Assembly: GCA_934589665.1 (NCBI GenBank)
Contig: CAKTOJ010000059.1
Coordinates: forward strand, 1-10,277
Source: an uncultured Oscillospiraceae bacterium
Lineage (GTDB): Bacteria; Bacillota; Clostridia; Oscillospirales; Oscillospiraceae
Direction: 5' to 3'
DNA length: 10,277 nt
The translations under genes and the position numbers were made by a program. Under the pieces are notes generated by a model, which ran no database searches, was not told the DNA's origin, and saw only the letters and a list, made by a program, of their open reading frames with translations. Shown one piece after another: positions 1 to 7,719 of the stretch (position 1 is the stretch's first letter; each line of letters starts with the position of its first letter).

Positions 1-549
1 GTGCGTCACAGCGATCAGCCCCATATTCCGCCGCTCCGCCTCTGCCAGCACGACATTCCAGATCTGCGCCTGTGTGATGACATCCAGCATGGTGCTGATC
101 TCGTCGCAGATAAGATAGTCCGCGCCGCTCATCAGCGCCCGCGCCACGCAGAAGCGCTGAAGCTCTCCGCCGGAGAGCTCGCGCGGATAGCGGTCGAGCC
201 ACGCCCGCTCAATGCCGAACGCATCGAGCACCTCTTCGTGGAAGCCCTCGCTCTCCTCCAAAACCTGCCGGAGCCGCCAGCGGGGATCGACCGCCTGCTC
301 CGGATGCTGAAAGATCAGCTGCACCGGACACACGCCGCCGCGCGGGAGCGGCCTGCCATCAAGCAGGATCTCACCCTCCTGCGGCTTAAGATAGCCGGAG
401 AGAAGCTTGGCCAGCGTCGTCTTGCCGCTGCCGCTGGGCGCAAAAAGCGCCAGACGCTCGCCGCGCGCAACCGTCATGCTGCATCCCTTGAGCACCCACG
501 GCTGTGTGCGTCCATAGCGGAACGAGACATTTCTTGCTTCAAGCGCCAT
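1..549 (-). CDS. nikE: Nickel/peptide ABC transporter ATP-binding protein, NikE-like (3' end cut by window edge)
   Basis: Second ATPase of the importer, energising uptake on the cytoplasmic face together with the NikD-like ATPase. Reading from ATG at 549, 183 codons are open to base 1, so the protein continues outside the window. Visible in order: Walker A around residues 37-45 (APSGSGKTT, with Ala where the first Gly is usual), Q-loop Gln81 (FQHPE), ABC signature LSGGE at 125-129, Walker B YLICDE ending at Glu150, and the H-loop His183 as the last residue in view. Nearly the whole nucleotide-binding domain is therefore present; only the C-terminal end is missing. The start lies inside the last codons of nikD (11 bp overlap) and has a GAGG about 7 nt upstream, which argues for translational coupling. 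DppF/OppF-type ATPases look similar; the nickel assignment comes from the adjacent lar genes. Confidence 0.88.
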   Translation of the reverse strand, partial: MALEARNVSFRYGRTQPWVLKGCSMTVARGERLALFAPSGSGKTTLAKLLSGYLKPQEGEILLDGRPLPRGGVCPVQLIFQHPEQAVDPRWRLRQVLEESEGFHEEVLDAFGIERAWLDRYPRELSGGELQRFCVARALMSGADYLICDEISTMLDVITQAQIWNVVLAEAERRNMGLIAVTH

Positions 550-1474
550 GGCAGCACCTCACCTCCCCGCCGCGCACCTCAGTGACCGGCGGAAGCTCTT
601 TTTCACACTGCTCCGTCCGCAGCGGGCAGCGCGGCGCGAACAGGCAGCCGCGCGGCAGATTTCCCGCGTAGGGCTGAAAGCCGGGAATGGGCTCAAAGCC
701 GTTTTGCGGCAAAGCCCGCCACAGCGCCTTGGAATATGGGTGGCGCAGCGCGTCCGGCCCTTTACGGAAATCCTCCGCCGGCGCGGTTTCCACCGTCGTT
801 CCCGCGTAGAAAACCGCCACACGGTCGGCAAATTCGACCGCCAGATCAATGTCGTGCGTAATAAGGATCACCGCCTTGCCCGCGTCCGCCATCTCGCGGA
901 ACATCCGCAGCGCTTCCAGCGCCTGCTCCAGACTCATGCCCGGCGTCGGCTCGTCGGCAATGAGCAGCTCGGCGTCCGTCAGCAGCGCCGTGGACACCAG
1001 TACGCGCCGCGCCATGCCGCCCGAGAGCTCAAAGGGATACAGCCGCTCCGTCTCCTCGGGCAGTCCAAGCCGGTGGAAGATGCCGCGCCGCTTTTCCGTC
1101 AGGCGCGGGCGGTAATGTCCATCCGCCTGCGCACCGACGCACATGAGCGGGTCGAGGTAGGTCGTTGACTGCGGAACAAGGGCAATCTCCCTGCCGCGCA
1201 GCTCTCTCTGCCGTGCGGCGGTCAGCTCCTCGCCTTTATAGTGCAGATGCCCGCGCACGACCGCATTCTCCGGCAATATGCCGAGGATAGCGGAGGCCAG
1301 CAGGCTCTTTCCAGAGCCCGACGAGCCGGCGATGGCGACGATCTCGCCCGGCCGCACCGTCAGATACAGGTTTGATATCACCTGAAGCTCCTTCTGCTCC
1401 AGCCCGCCGTCGTACATCCGGAAGGACACGGACAGGTCGTGGAGCTCCAGCAGCGTTTCCTTTTTCTGTTCCAT
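539..1474 (-). CDS. nikD: Nickel/peptide ABC transporter ATP-binding protein, NikD-like
   Basis: First ATPase of the importer, 311 residues, normal for the OppD/DppD/NikD family. Motifs: Walker A GSSGSGKS at residues 50-57, Q-loop Gln102, signature LSGGM at 150-154, Walker B LLIADEPT at 170-177, H-loop His207. The C-terminal extension typical of the oligopeptide/nickel subfamily follows, with Cys277, Cys283, Cys290 and a Cys307-Cys308 pair; in some OppD relatives such cysteines hold an iron-sulfur cluster, but whether they do here is unknown. The ATG at 1474 has AGGAGG just upstream and follows the nikC stop by 8 nt. The 3' end overlaps nikE by 11 bp. Family membership is certain; nickel specificity is inferred from the operon. 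Confidence 0.9.
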   Translation of the reverse strand: MEQKKETLLELHDLSVSFRMYDGGLEQKELQVISNLYLTVRPGEIVAIAGSSGSGKSLLASAILGILPENAVVRGHLHYKGEELTAARQRELRGREIALVPQSTTYLDPLMCVGAQADGHYRPRLTEKRRGIFHRLGLPEETERLYPFELSGGMARRVLVSTALLTDAELLIADEPTPGMSLEQALEALRMFREMADAGKAVILITHDIDLAVEFADRVAVFYAGTTVETAPAEDFRKGPDALRHPYSKALWRALPQNGFEPIPGFQPYAGNLPRGCLFAPRCPLRTEQCEKELPPVTEVRGGEVRCCHGA

Positions 1475-1482
1475 GTCCCCTC

Positions 1483-2307
1483 CTATTCCTGCGCGCTGTA
1501 CGGGTCAAGCAGTATGCGCAGCTGTTCGCCCACGCGGTCGATCAGCAGCACGACGAGCACAAGCGTCGCGCCCGGCAGCACCGCCGTCCACCACATACCC
1601 GCCGAGAGATAGCGCATACTCTCGGAGAGAATGATACCGATTGCCGGCTGCTCCGGCGGCAGTCCGAAGCCCAAAAAGGATACGGACGCCTCATGCAGTA
1701 TCGCATGCGGCAGCATCAGCACCAGCCCCACGATGAACTGCGGCACAAGATGCGGCAGGAAATGGTGCCGCAGCACCCAGCCGCCCGACTTCCCCAGCCT
1801 GCGTGAGATGGCCGCGTACGGCTCCGTGCGCAGCTGCATTACCTCGCTGCGGATCAATCGAGCCAGACTGCACCAGTGCGTCGCAGCGATGCCTACGAGC
1901 AGCCCCTTCACCCCGCGACCGAGCGTAAAGGAGATCAAAATAATCAAAATCGTATGCGGCACGCCCATCACAAGGTCAATGAGCCAGCCCACCGCCGCGT
2001 CCACGGCCCGCGAGCTGGCGGCGGCTGCCGCGCCGATAAGCACGGCGGCTGCCGCGCTCACCACAGAGGCAGCCGCGCCGATGAGCAGGCTCACCGACAG
2101 TCCCTTGAGCGTTCGCAGGAAGAGATCCCGCCCCAGCGCGTCCGTGCCGAAGGGATGCCGGAGGCTCGGCGCGAGCCGCGCCTCAAGATAGCTCCCCGCC
2201 ACCGCCTTCTCCGGGATCAGTACGCCGCAGATGCAGATCGCGGCAAGCACAGCAGCCAGCGCAGCGGTCAGCAGAACTGCTCTTGTTCTCTGATTCATTC
2301 GCTTCAC
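1483..2307 (-). CDS. nikC: Nickel/peptide ABC transporter permease, NikC-like (GTG start)
   Basis: Inner-membrane permease of the DppC/NikC type, 274 residues. An N-terminal membrane segment (about residues 10-30) is followed by the family hallmark HPFGTDALGRD at 51-61, further hydrophobic segments (about 70-96, 107-130, 190-203, 240-257), an EAA-type coupling loop around 164-184, and HEASVSFLGFGLPPE at 205-219. The start is best placed at GTG 2307, because GGAGG lies 7 nt upstream and the GTG overlaps the nikB stop as GTGA; an in-frame ATG at 2298 is possible but is worse spaced from the Shine-Dalgarno. It would form the membrane channel with the NikB-like permease. Peptide permeases share the fold; context favours nickel. 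Confidence 0.9.
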   Translation of the reverse strand: MKRMNQRTRAVLLTAALAAVLAAICICGVLIPEKAVAGSYLEARLAPSLRHPFGTDALGRDLFLRTLKGLSVSLLIGAAASVVSAAAAVLIGAAAAASSRAVDAAVGWLIDLVMGVPHTILIILISFTLGRGVKGLLVGIAATHWCSLARLIRSEVMQLRTEPYAAISRRLGKSGGWVLRHHFLPHLVPQFIVGLVLMLPHAILHEASVSFLGFGLPPEQPAIGIILSESMRYLSAGMWWTAVLPGATLVLVVLLIDRVGEQLRILLDPYSAQE

Positions 2308-3299
2308 CGCTCCACCTCCCGAATCCGCGGGTCGACCACGCCGTAGAGCAGGTCGGCGATCAGGTTGCCTGTACAGACGAACAGCGCGGAAAAAAGCGTT
2401 ACGCCTAAAAGCAGCGGCACATCCCCCTGCAGACCCGCCTCTGACGCGGCGCTGCCGAGGCCGGGATAGCTGAAGACATTCTCAGCCAGAACCGAGCCGC
2501 CGAAGAGCTCGGCAAACGAGGCGAATTGCAGAGAAAGCGCAGGGAGCAGGATATTGCGCAGGCCGTGGCGGCGCAATATCGTCCAGCGCCCCTCGCCCCT
2601 CGCACGCGCAAAGAGCACATAATCACCGGAGAGCACCTCCAGCAGCTTCTGGCGCGTATGGAGCGCAATATTGGAAAACGAGGTCAGAGCCAGTGTCAGC
2701 GCCGGCAGGAGCAGATGGTGCAGTCTCTGCCAGACGGTCACATTCTCCTGCAGCACCCCGATGGGCGAGGAAAAACCGATGGGGAACCAGCCGAGCCTGA
2801 CCGCAAAAATCAGCAGAAACACCAACCCCAGCCAGAACGACGGCACGGACGAGAGCGTATAGCAGACCTTCTTCCCAACCCGCTCCGGCAACCGGTCCCT
2901 GTACATTCCCATCACACAGCCTGCGGCAAAGCCGATCAGGCCGGACAAGAGCCATGCGCAGAGCATCAGCGCGAGGGAGTTGGCAAAGCGCTCGCGGATG
3001 ATGTCCGCGACGCTTCTGCGGTAGATGGAGGATTCGCCCAGATCGCCGTGGAGCACCGATGTAAGCCAGCTGAAATACCGTTCGGCCGGCGGCTCATCCA
3101 CGCCCCAGTAGTCCTCAATCTGCGCGCGCTGCTCGGGCGAGACCGCCGTCCCCAGTCCCAGAATATACTGCTGTACGGGATCGACCGGCGAGGCGCACAC
3201 CAGTGCAAAGGAAATCGCGCTCACCGCCAGCAACAGCGAGAGCGTCCTTGCGGCATAGGCGGCCGCGCGCCGGGCAAGCCGCCCGAGCCGTTCTTTCAT
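2304..3299 (-). CDS. nikB: Nickel/peptide ABC transporter permease, NikB-like
   Basis: Inner-membrane permease of the DppB/NikB type, 331 residues. Layout: N-terminal membrane segment at about 19-37; an extracytoplasmic stretch containing the family-typical HGDLGES at 84-90; membrane segments around 108-131, 147-168, 195-212, 255-275 and 295-320; an EAA coupling loop (ARARGEGRWTILRRHG) at 231-246 that would contact the ATPases; and the usual C-terminal DLLYGVVDPRIR. The ATG at 3299 is preceded by GAGGTG. It lies 22 nt after the SBP stop and overlaps nikC by 4 bp. There is no promoter or terminator in the gap, so it belongs to the larE-led operon. Confidence 0.9.
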   Translation of the reverse strand: MKERLGRLARRAAAYAARTLSLLLAVSAISFALVCASPVDPVQQYILGLGTAVSPEQRAQIEDYWGVDEPPAERYFSWLTSVLHGDLGESSIYRRSVADIIRERFANSLALMLCAWLLSGLIGFAAGCVMGMYRDRLPERVGKKVCYTLSSVPSFWLGLVFLLIFAVRLGWFPIGFSSPIGVLQENVTVWQRLHHLLLPALTLALTSFSNIALHTRQKLLEVLSGDYVLFARARGEGRWTILRRHGLRNILLPALSLQFASFAELFGGSVLAENVFSYPGLGSAASEAGLQGDVPLLLGVTLFSALFVCTGNLIADLLYGVVDPRIREVER

Positions 3300-3321
3300 A
3301 TTGACACCTCTAATTTATCAC

Positions 3322-4908
3322 TTACGCGGACCACGTCCACTCGTTCAGATTCTGGATCAGCGGCAGGCCGTGACCGTGGCCGTGGATGGGCTGTGCGCCG
3401 ATGGAAAGGCCGTCGCGCACATAGGTCACATGGTCTAAATTCACAATCCACACCCACGGGCACTCGCCCCGCATGGACGTGCCGGTTTCACCGTCCCACT
3501 GGACGCGCCGCCAGTTTTCGTTGGCTTTCTCTACCGTCAGCGCCTCCATGGCCGCATCGAGATAACCGTCCGTCACGCTGCTCTGATAGCCCTCAGGGTT
3601 GTAGAAATCGTCGAGCAGGGCGCCTTCCGAGCGGTAGAGATAATAGGTTTCGTTCGGGCTCGACGAGCCCCAGCCCATCATGACCGCCGAGGAGAACATC
3701 CGCTGCATGATCTCGTCCCAGCTCATGCCCTCCACATGGATCTGAATGCCGATAGCCGCGACCTGCTCCGCCGCCGCAAGCGCGACGGCCTGGCGCACGG
3801 AATCGTCGGAGGGGTAAACGCAGTCGAACTCCGCTTTCACACCGTTCCGCTCCACAATGCCGTCGCCGTCCGTATCAGCCCAGCCGGCGTCGGCAAGCAG
3901 GCTGCGCGCATAGTCCACGTCCGTCTCGATCTCACATTCCGGATTGTTCCACGGCATCCCATCGTTTTCAGAGTAGGCAGGGCGGCCGAAGCCATTAAGC
4001 ACGACCTGCGCGATCTGCTCGCGGTCGAGCACGTAGGCGATCGCCTGCCGAATCTCGAGATTACAAGTGACGTTGTTGCCGATGGGCGCGCCGCTCTCCG
4101 TCGTTTTCCCTTCGTCCGGTAGCACGGGGAGCGTGAAGCCGCGGTTATCCGCCGAGGTGATTGCCTCGACATGGTAGCCGTTCACCTGCGTCGTCCCCAG
4201 CGTCGCGGAGGAATAGGCCACATCGACCTTTCCCGCCTGCACCGCCGCAAGCGCGGCGTCCTCCGACATAAAGACAACGGTCACATGCTTGATTGGCGGA
4301 ACGCCGCCGTAATAGCTCTCGTTGGCCTCAAAGATGATTTGCTCCTGCGGCCTCCACTCCACCATTTTGTAAGGCCCCGAGCCGATCGGATGCGTGCCGT
4401 AGTCCGCTCCGTAGGCGTGCTCCGGCACGATGCCGACGGAGGCCAGCGTGTTGAGGAAGATCGAGGTCGGGCGCGAGAGCGTAATGACCACCGTCGTCTC
4501 GTCCGCCGCCCGCGCGCTTTCCATGTACGTCAGGTCAAAGGAGCCCTGCGCAGCCTTGGCCGTTTCCAGCGTGAAGGCCACATCCGAGGCCGTCACCCGC
4601 TCGCCGTCGGTGAAATACGCGTCGTCGCGGATGGTGAATGTCCACGTCAGGCCGTCCGGCGAGAGCGTATAACCAGTGGCCAGATCGTTTTCAAACGTCA
4701 GTTCCGCCGTGTAGCGCACGAGCGTGCTCTGAACGATGGGGGAATTGCCGTGTCCCCAGCCCTTCGTCGGGTCAAGCGTTTCCGGCTCCGATCCAATGGC
4801 GATGACCACGCTCTCCCGGTCCGGCTCCACATCTTTGTTCCCGCAGGCCGACAGCCCCATGAGCACAGCCAGCGTCAAAACGCATGCCAGTAGTTTTCTC
4901 TTCATCAT
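3322..4908 (-). CDS. nikA: Nickel-family ABC transporter substrate-binding lipoprotein, NikA-like
   Basis: Extracytoplasmic substrate-binding protein of the SBP family 5 (DppA/OppA/NikA), 528 residues. A lipoprotein signal peptide is visible: KRK, a hydrophobic core, then lipobox LSAC with lipidated Cys22. The mature part starts in the family manner (residues 40-62, TLDPTKGWGHG with His53) and contains PIGSGPYKMVEW and EIRQAIAYVLDREQI blocks. Near the C-terminus is an HGHGHG stretch (His509, 511, 513), unusual for a peptide binder and a plausible Ni(II) site or part of one. The ATG at 4908 is chosen over the next ATG (4905) because GGAG sits 8 nt upstream. It follows larC by 24 nt. Family is certain; the ligand (free Ni, Ni-His or a metallophore complex) cannot be read from sequence. 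Confidence 0.88.
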   Translation of the reverse strand: MMKRKLLACVLTLAVLMGLSACGNKDVEPDRESVVIAIGSEPETLDPTKGWGHGNSPIVQSTLVRYTAELTFENDLATGYTLSPDGLTWTFTIRDDAYFTDGERVTASDVAFTLETAKAAQGSFDLTYMESARAADETTVVITLSRPTSIFLNTLASVGIVPEHAYGADYGTHPIGSGPYKMVEWRPQEQIIFEANESYYGGVPPIKHVTVVFMSEDAALAAVQAGKVDVAYSSATLGTTQVNGYHVEAITSADNRGFTLPVLPDEGKTTESGAPIGNNVTCNLEIRQAIAYVLDREQIAQVVLNGFGRPAYSENDGMPWNNPECEIETDVDYARSLLADAGWADTDGDGIVERNGVKAEFDCVYPSDDSVRQAVALAAAEQVAAIGIQIHVEGMSWDEIMQRMFSSAVMMGWGSSSPNETYYLYRSEGALLDDFYNPEGYQSSVTDGYLDAAMEALTVEKANENWRRVQWDGETGTSMRGECPWVWIVNLDHVTYVRDGLSIGAQPIHGHGHGLPLIQNLNEWTWSA

Positions 4909-4932
4909 TTCTCGTTCTCCATTTTTTAAATT

Positions 4933-6195
4933 TTATTTCTGCTTCTCCAGCATCCCGCGCACCTCGTCGAGAGAGCAGCCGCGCTCGTGCGCGATGCGTG
5001 CAAGATCGTCATGCTCGTACTTTCTGCGCTCCGCGCCGTAGCCCTCGGAGATCTTGCAGCGCACAGGGCCGTATGCCGTCTCCAGCGTTTCCACGCGGCG
5101 GTCGAGGACATAGCGGCGAAGCGTGCTCTCACGCACACCGATAGTCGTCGTATGGCGGAAGATCGTCTGCAAAATCTTCTCCCGGCCGCTCCGGCGGCAC
5201 ATGACGCGGATGAGCATACCGGGACGAGACTTCTTCATGCCGATCGGCACGGTGTAAACATCCAGCGCGCCGGCTTCAAACAGGCGCTCCATCGCGTAGC
5301 CGACCGACTCGCCGGTCATATCGTCCACATTGCAGCTGAGCTCACAGACCTCGTCGTCCGTCTCCGCGCTCTCGCCGAGCATGGCGCGCACGCAGTTCGC
5401 CGCCTCAAAATCCTTCTTTCCCATGCCGTAGCCGATGCATCGCACCTTCATCGCAGGCATGCTGCCGTAGCGCGAGGCAAAGTGCTGCAAAAGCGCCGCG
5501 CCGGTCGGTGTGCACAGCTCGCCGCGGATCTCCCCGCCGTAGATCGGCGCATCCCGCAGAATATATGCCGTCGCCGGCGCCGGGACCGGCAGGATACCGT
5601 GCGCGCAGTGCACCTGTCCGCTGCCAACATGCACGGGTGAAACTACGACCTCGTCCGGCGCCAGCTCGTTCATCAGCAGGCACACCGCCGTGATGTCGGC
5701 AACGGCGTCGAGCGTGCCGACCTCGTGGAAATGAATCTGCTCCACCGGTGCGCCGTGGGCATGGCTCTCCGCCTCCGCGATGAGCGCATACACCGCCATC
5801 ACATCGTCCTGCACCTTCTGCGGCAGAGCCATGTGCCCGCGCACGATATGCTCGATATCGTGCATCCCGCTGTGGTGATGGGGATGGTCATGGTCGTGGT
5901 TGTGCTGATGCTCGCGCTCATGGCTGTGTACATGACCATCCTCGTGTTCATGGTCATGGGTATGCTCATGAAGATGGTCGAGGCTTTCTTCCTCTTCCCC
6001 ATTCACCGTCACGCGCATGTGCGTGCCCGTAATGCCGCATTTGACGGCCTGCTCCGCCTCAAAAACAACGCCCGGAATCCCAAGCGCGTTGAGTCTTTTG
6101 ACAAAGCCCTCGCGGTCGTCAACCAGCTCCAGCAGCGCCGCCGTGAGCATATCGCCAGCCGCGCCCATAGAGCAGTCCAGATATAAGGTACGCAT
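4933..6195 (-). CDS. larC: Nickel-pincer cofactor biosynthesis protein LarC (CTP-dependent nickel insertase), unsplit
   Basis: Inserts nickel into the dithiolated pyridinium nucleotide made by LarE, using CTP, to give the NPN cofactor (established for the Lactobacillus enzyme). 420 residues. N-terminal LarC signature at 1-22 (YLDCSMGAAGDM), then a histidine-rich insert at 74-108 with 17 His in 35 residues, HFHEVGTLDAVADI at 155-168, CTPTGAALL at 228-236, and a C-terminal domain from about 283 with NVDDMTGE at 289-296 and GALDVYTVPIGMKKSRPG at 309-326. In Lactobacillus plantarum this protein is read through a programmed frameshift joining larC1 and larC2; here both halves are in one continuous frame. 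The ATG lies 2 nt after the larB stop, and its GGGAGAG Shine-Dalgarno is inside the end of larB. The His tract probably buffers or delivers Ni(II), by inference. Confidence 0.96.
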   Translation of the reverse strand: MRTLYLDCSMGAAGDMLTAALLELVDDREGFVKRLNALGIPGVVFEAEQAVKCGITGTHMRVTVNGEEEESLDHLHEHTHDHEHEDGHVHSHEREHQHNHDHDHPHHHSGMHDIEHIVRGHMALPQKVQDDVMAVYALIAEAESHAHGAPVEQIHFHEVGTLDAVADITAVCLLMNELAPDEVVVSPVHVGSGQVHCAHGILPVPAPATAYILRDAPIYGGEIRGELCTPTGAALLQHFASRYGSMPAMKVRCIGYGMGKKDFEAANCVRAMLGESAETDDEVCELSCNVDDMTGESVGYAMERLFEAGALDVYTVPIGMKKSRPGMLIRVMCRRSGREKILQTIFRHTTTIGVRESTLRRYVLDRRVETLETAYGPVRCKISEGYGAERRKYEHDDLARIAHERGCSLDEVRGMLEKQK

Positions 6196-6197
6196 GC

Positions 6198-6959
6198 TTA
6201 TCTCTCTCCCTTCGTGTTCATGTGGTTGATCATATTGGCAAGATAGCCCGCGCCGAAGCCGTTGTCGATGTTGACCACCGACACGCCGCTGGCGCAGGAG
6301 TTGAGCATGGAAAGCAGTGCGGAAAGGCCGTGGAACGATGCGCCGTAGCCCACGCTCGTGGGCACGGCGATGACCGGACAGTCGGCAAGGCCGCCGATCA
6401 CGCTGGCCAGCGCGCCCTCCATGCCGGCAATGGCGATGATGACGCTTGCGCCCATGATGTCGTCAAGATGCGAGAGCGTTCGGTGCAGTCCTGCGACGCC
6501 GACATCATAGAGCCGCACGACCTCATTGCCAAGCACGGCCGCCGTCAGCGCCGCCTCCTCCGCCACGGGGATATCGCTCGTGCCGCCTGTAGCAATCACA
6601 ATGCGGCCCAGTCCGTCGGGCTTCGGCATTTCGCCGATCACGCCGCAGCGGGCGTCCTTGTGGTAATCGAGCGGATAGGAGCGCGCGACCCACGCCGCCG
6701 ACTCCTCGGAAAGCCGCGTGATGAGGATGGTGCTCTGTCCGTGCGCAAGCATGGTGCCCGCGATCCCCACGATCTGCTCGGGCGTCTTTCCCGCGCCGTA
6801 GATCACCTCCGCCGTGCCCTGACGCAGCTTGCGGTGCATGTCGACCTTGGCATAGCCGATGTCCTCAAACGGCTTTTCCTTGAGCTTGAGCAGCGCGTCA
6901 TCCACGGAAACGTTCCCCTGACTCACGCCCTCAAGGAGTCTGCGGATCTCTGTATTCAT
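6198..6959 (-). CDS. larB: Nickel-pincer cofactor biosynthesis protein LarB (NaAD carboxylase/hydrolase)
   Basis: First committed step of NPN synthesis: carboxylates the pyridinium ring of nicotinic acid adenine dinucleotide and cleaves the phosphoanhydride, releasing AMP and giving the biscarboxylated mononucleotide. 253 residues, normal for LarB. The N-terminal region (1-115) is LarB-specific. The C-terminal half resembles PurE/AIR carboxylase, with ATGGTSDIPVAEEA at 123-136, YDVGVAGLHR at 151-160, AGMEGALASVIGGL at 178-191, VPTSVGYGASFHG at 199-211 and NIDNGFGAGY at 230-239. Cys222 in LNSCASG corresponds, as far as I recall, to the catalytic cysteine that forms the covalent adduct in the Lactobacillus enzyme. 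Its ATG overlaps the larE stop (ATGA), so translation is probably coupled. Confidence 0.96.
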   Translation of the reverse strand: MNTEIRRLLEGVSQGNVSVDDALLKLKEKPFEDIGYAKVDMHRKLRQGTAEVIYGAGKTPEQIVGIAGTMLAHGQSTILITRLSEESAAWVARSYPLDYHKDARCGVIGEMPKPDGLGRIVIATGGTSDIPVAEEAALTAAVLGNEVVRLYDVGVAGLHRTLSHLDDIMGASVIIAIAGMEGALASVIGGLADCPVIAVPTSVGYGASFHGLSALLSMLNSCASGVSVVNIDNGFGAGYLANMINHMNTKGER

Positions 6960-7702
6960 CCTCTCACCTCCAGATCGAGCGTCACCGCGCGGTAATATTT
7001 CTTCAGCTCGGTCAGGATCTCCGCGCGGTGCTCACATGCGCGCAGCCACTGCGCCTCCGGAAGCTGTAATTTCGCGGTGCCGTCCTTCTGCCGGACGCGG
7101 AAATCCGTGAAGCCGAGGGAGAAGAGGAAATTCTCCGCCGCCTCAGTCGCCGCCAGCTTCTCCGCCGTAATGAGCTCATCCGTTGCGATGCGCGTGGCAA
7201 GGCAGGCATAAGCAGGCTTGTCCCACGTGAACAGCCCCGCCTCCTTTGAGCGCCGGCGGATCTCCGCCTTCGTTAGGCCGCACTCGCGCAGCGGCGAGAG
7301 CACGGCAAGCTCGCGCAGCGCCTTCATGCCCGGCCGGTCGGACGAGTCGTCTGATGCGTTCGTGCCGTCGAGCAGCACGGTGAAGCCGTCCTCACGCGCC
7401 GCCGCGGTGATGGTCGAGAAAATCGCCCGCTTGCAGAAGTAGCAGCGGTTCGCCGGATTTTCCTTCACGCCGGGCGCAGTGAGCACATCCAGCTCCAGCA
7501 CACGCAGCTTCACGCCCAGCTCCTTCGCCAGCCGCGCGGCATCCTCATACTCAAACTCCGGCTGAAACGCCGATTTGGCATAATACGCGCACACGTTCTG
7601 CACGCTCTGCTTCGCCGCGTAGAGCAGATAGGAAGAGTCCACACCGCCCGAAAACGCGATGGCGACAGACGGATGCTCCGCAAAAAATTCCTGTATGGTC
7701 AT
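6956..7702 (-). CDS. larE: ATP-dependent sacrificial sulfur transferase LarE
   Basis: Converts the two ring carboxylates of the LarB product to thiocarboxylates by adenylation and sulfur transfer. 248 residues from ATG 7702, chosen because GGAG lies 8 nt upstream and because a longer reading from 7738 would begin inside the terminator hairpin. The PP-loop ATP pyrophosphatase motif SGGVDSS is at residues 18-24. A conserved CYFCK is at 87-91, LLDGTNASD at 110-118, and PAYACLATR at 163-171. Cys167 in that last block matches the position of the sacrificial cysteine of the Lactobacillus enzyme; only one Cys is present in this loop, so the self-consuming type is more likely than the multi-cysteine Fe-S type. 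First gene of the operon, preceded by the promoter, leader and terminator described separately. Confidence 0.95.
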   Translation of the reverse strand: MTIQEFFAEHPSVAIAFSGGVDSSYLLYAAKQSVQNVCAYYAKSAFQPEFEYEDAARLAKELGVKLRVLELDVLTAPGVKENPANRCYFCKRAIFSTITAAAREDGFTVLLDGTNASDDSSDRPGMKALRELAVLSPLRECGLTKAEIRRRSKEAGLFTWDKPAYACLATRIATDELITAEKLAATEAAENFLFSLGFTDFRVRQKDGTAKLQLPEAQWLRACEHRAEILTELKKYYRAVTLDLEVRG

Positions 7703-7719
7703 AAAAATCACTCCGTTCG

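Noticed and set aside
2526..3683. Long plus-strand reading frame of 385 codons
   Set aside because: It lies opposite nikB and the SBP gene, both with clear motifs; the translation is Arg/His/Gln-rich with no recognisable domain, as expected from the antisense of GC-rich genes.
4909..4932. AT-rich gap between larC and the SBP gene as a promoter or terminator
   Set aside because: Only 24 nt, with a Shine-Dalgarno but no hairpin and no -35/-10 pair; most likely just an intergenic spacer within the operon.
5860..5990. Repetitive DNA that could be mistaken for a tandem repeat or CRISPR-like element
   Set aside because: It is the CAT/CAC-rich coding sequence of the LarC histidine tract; there are no regular repeat and spacer units.
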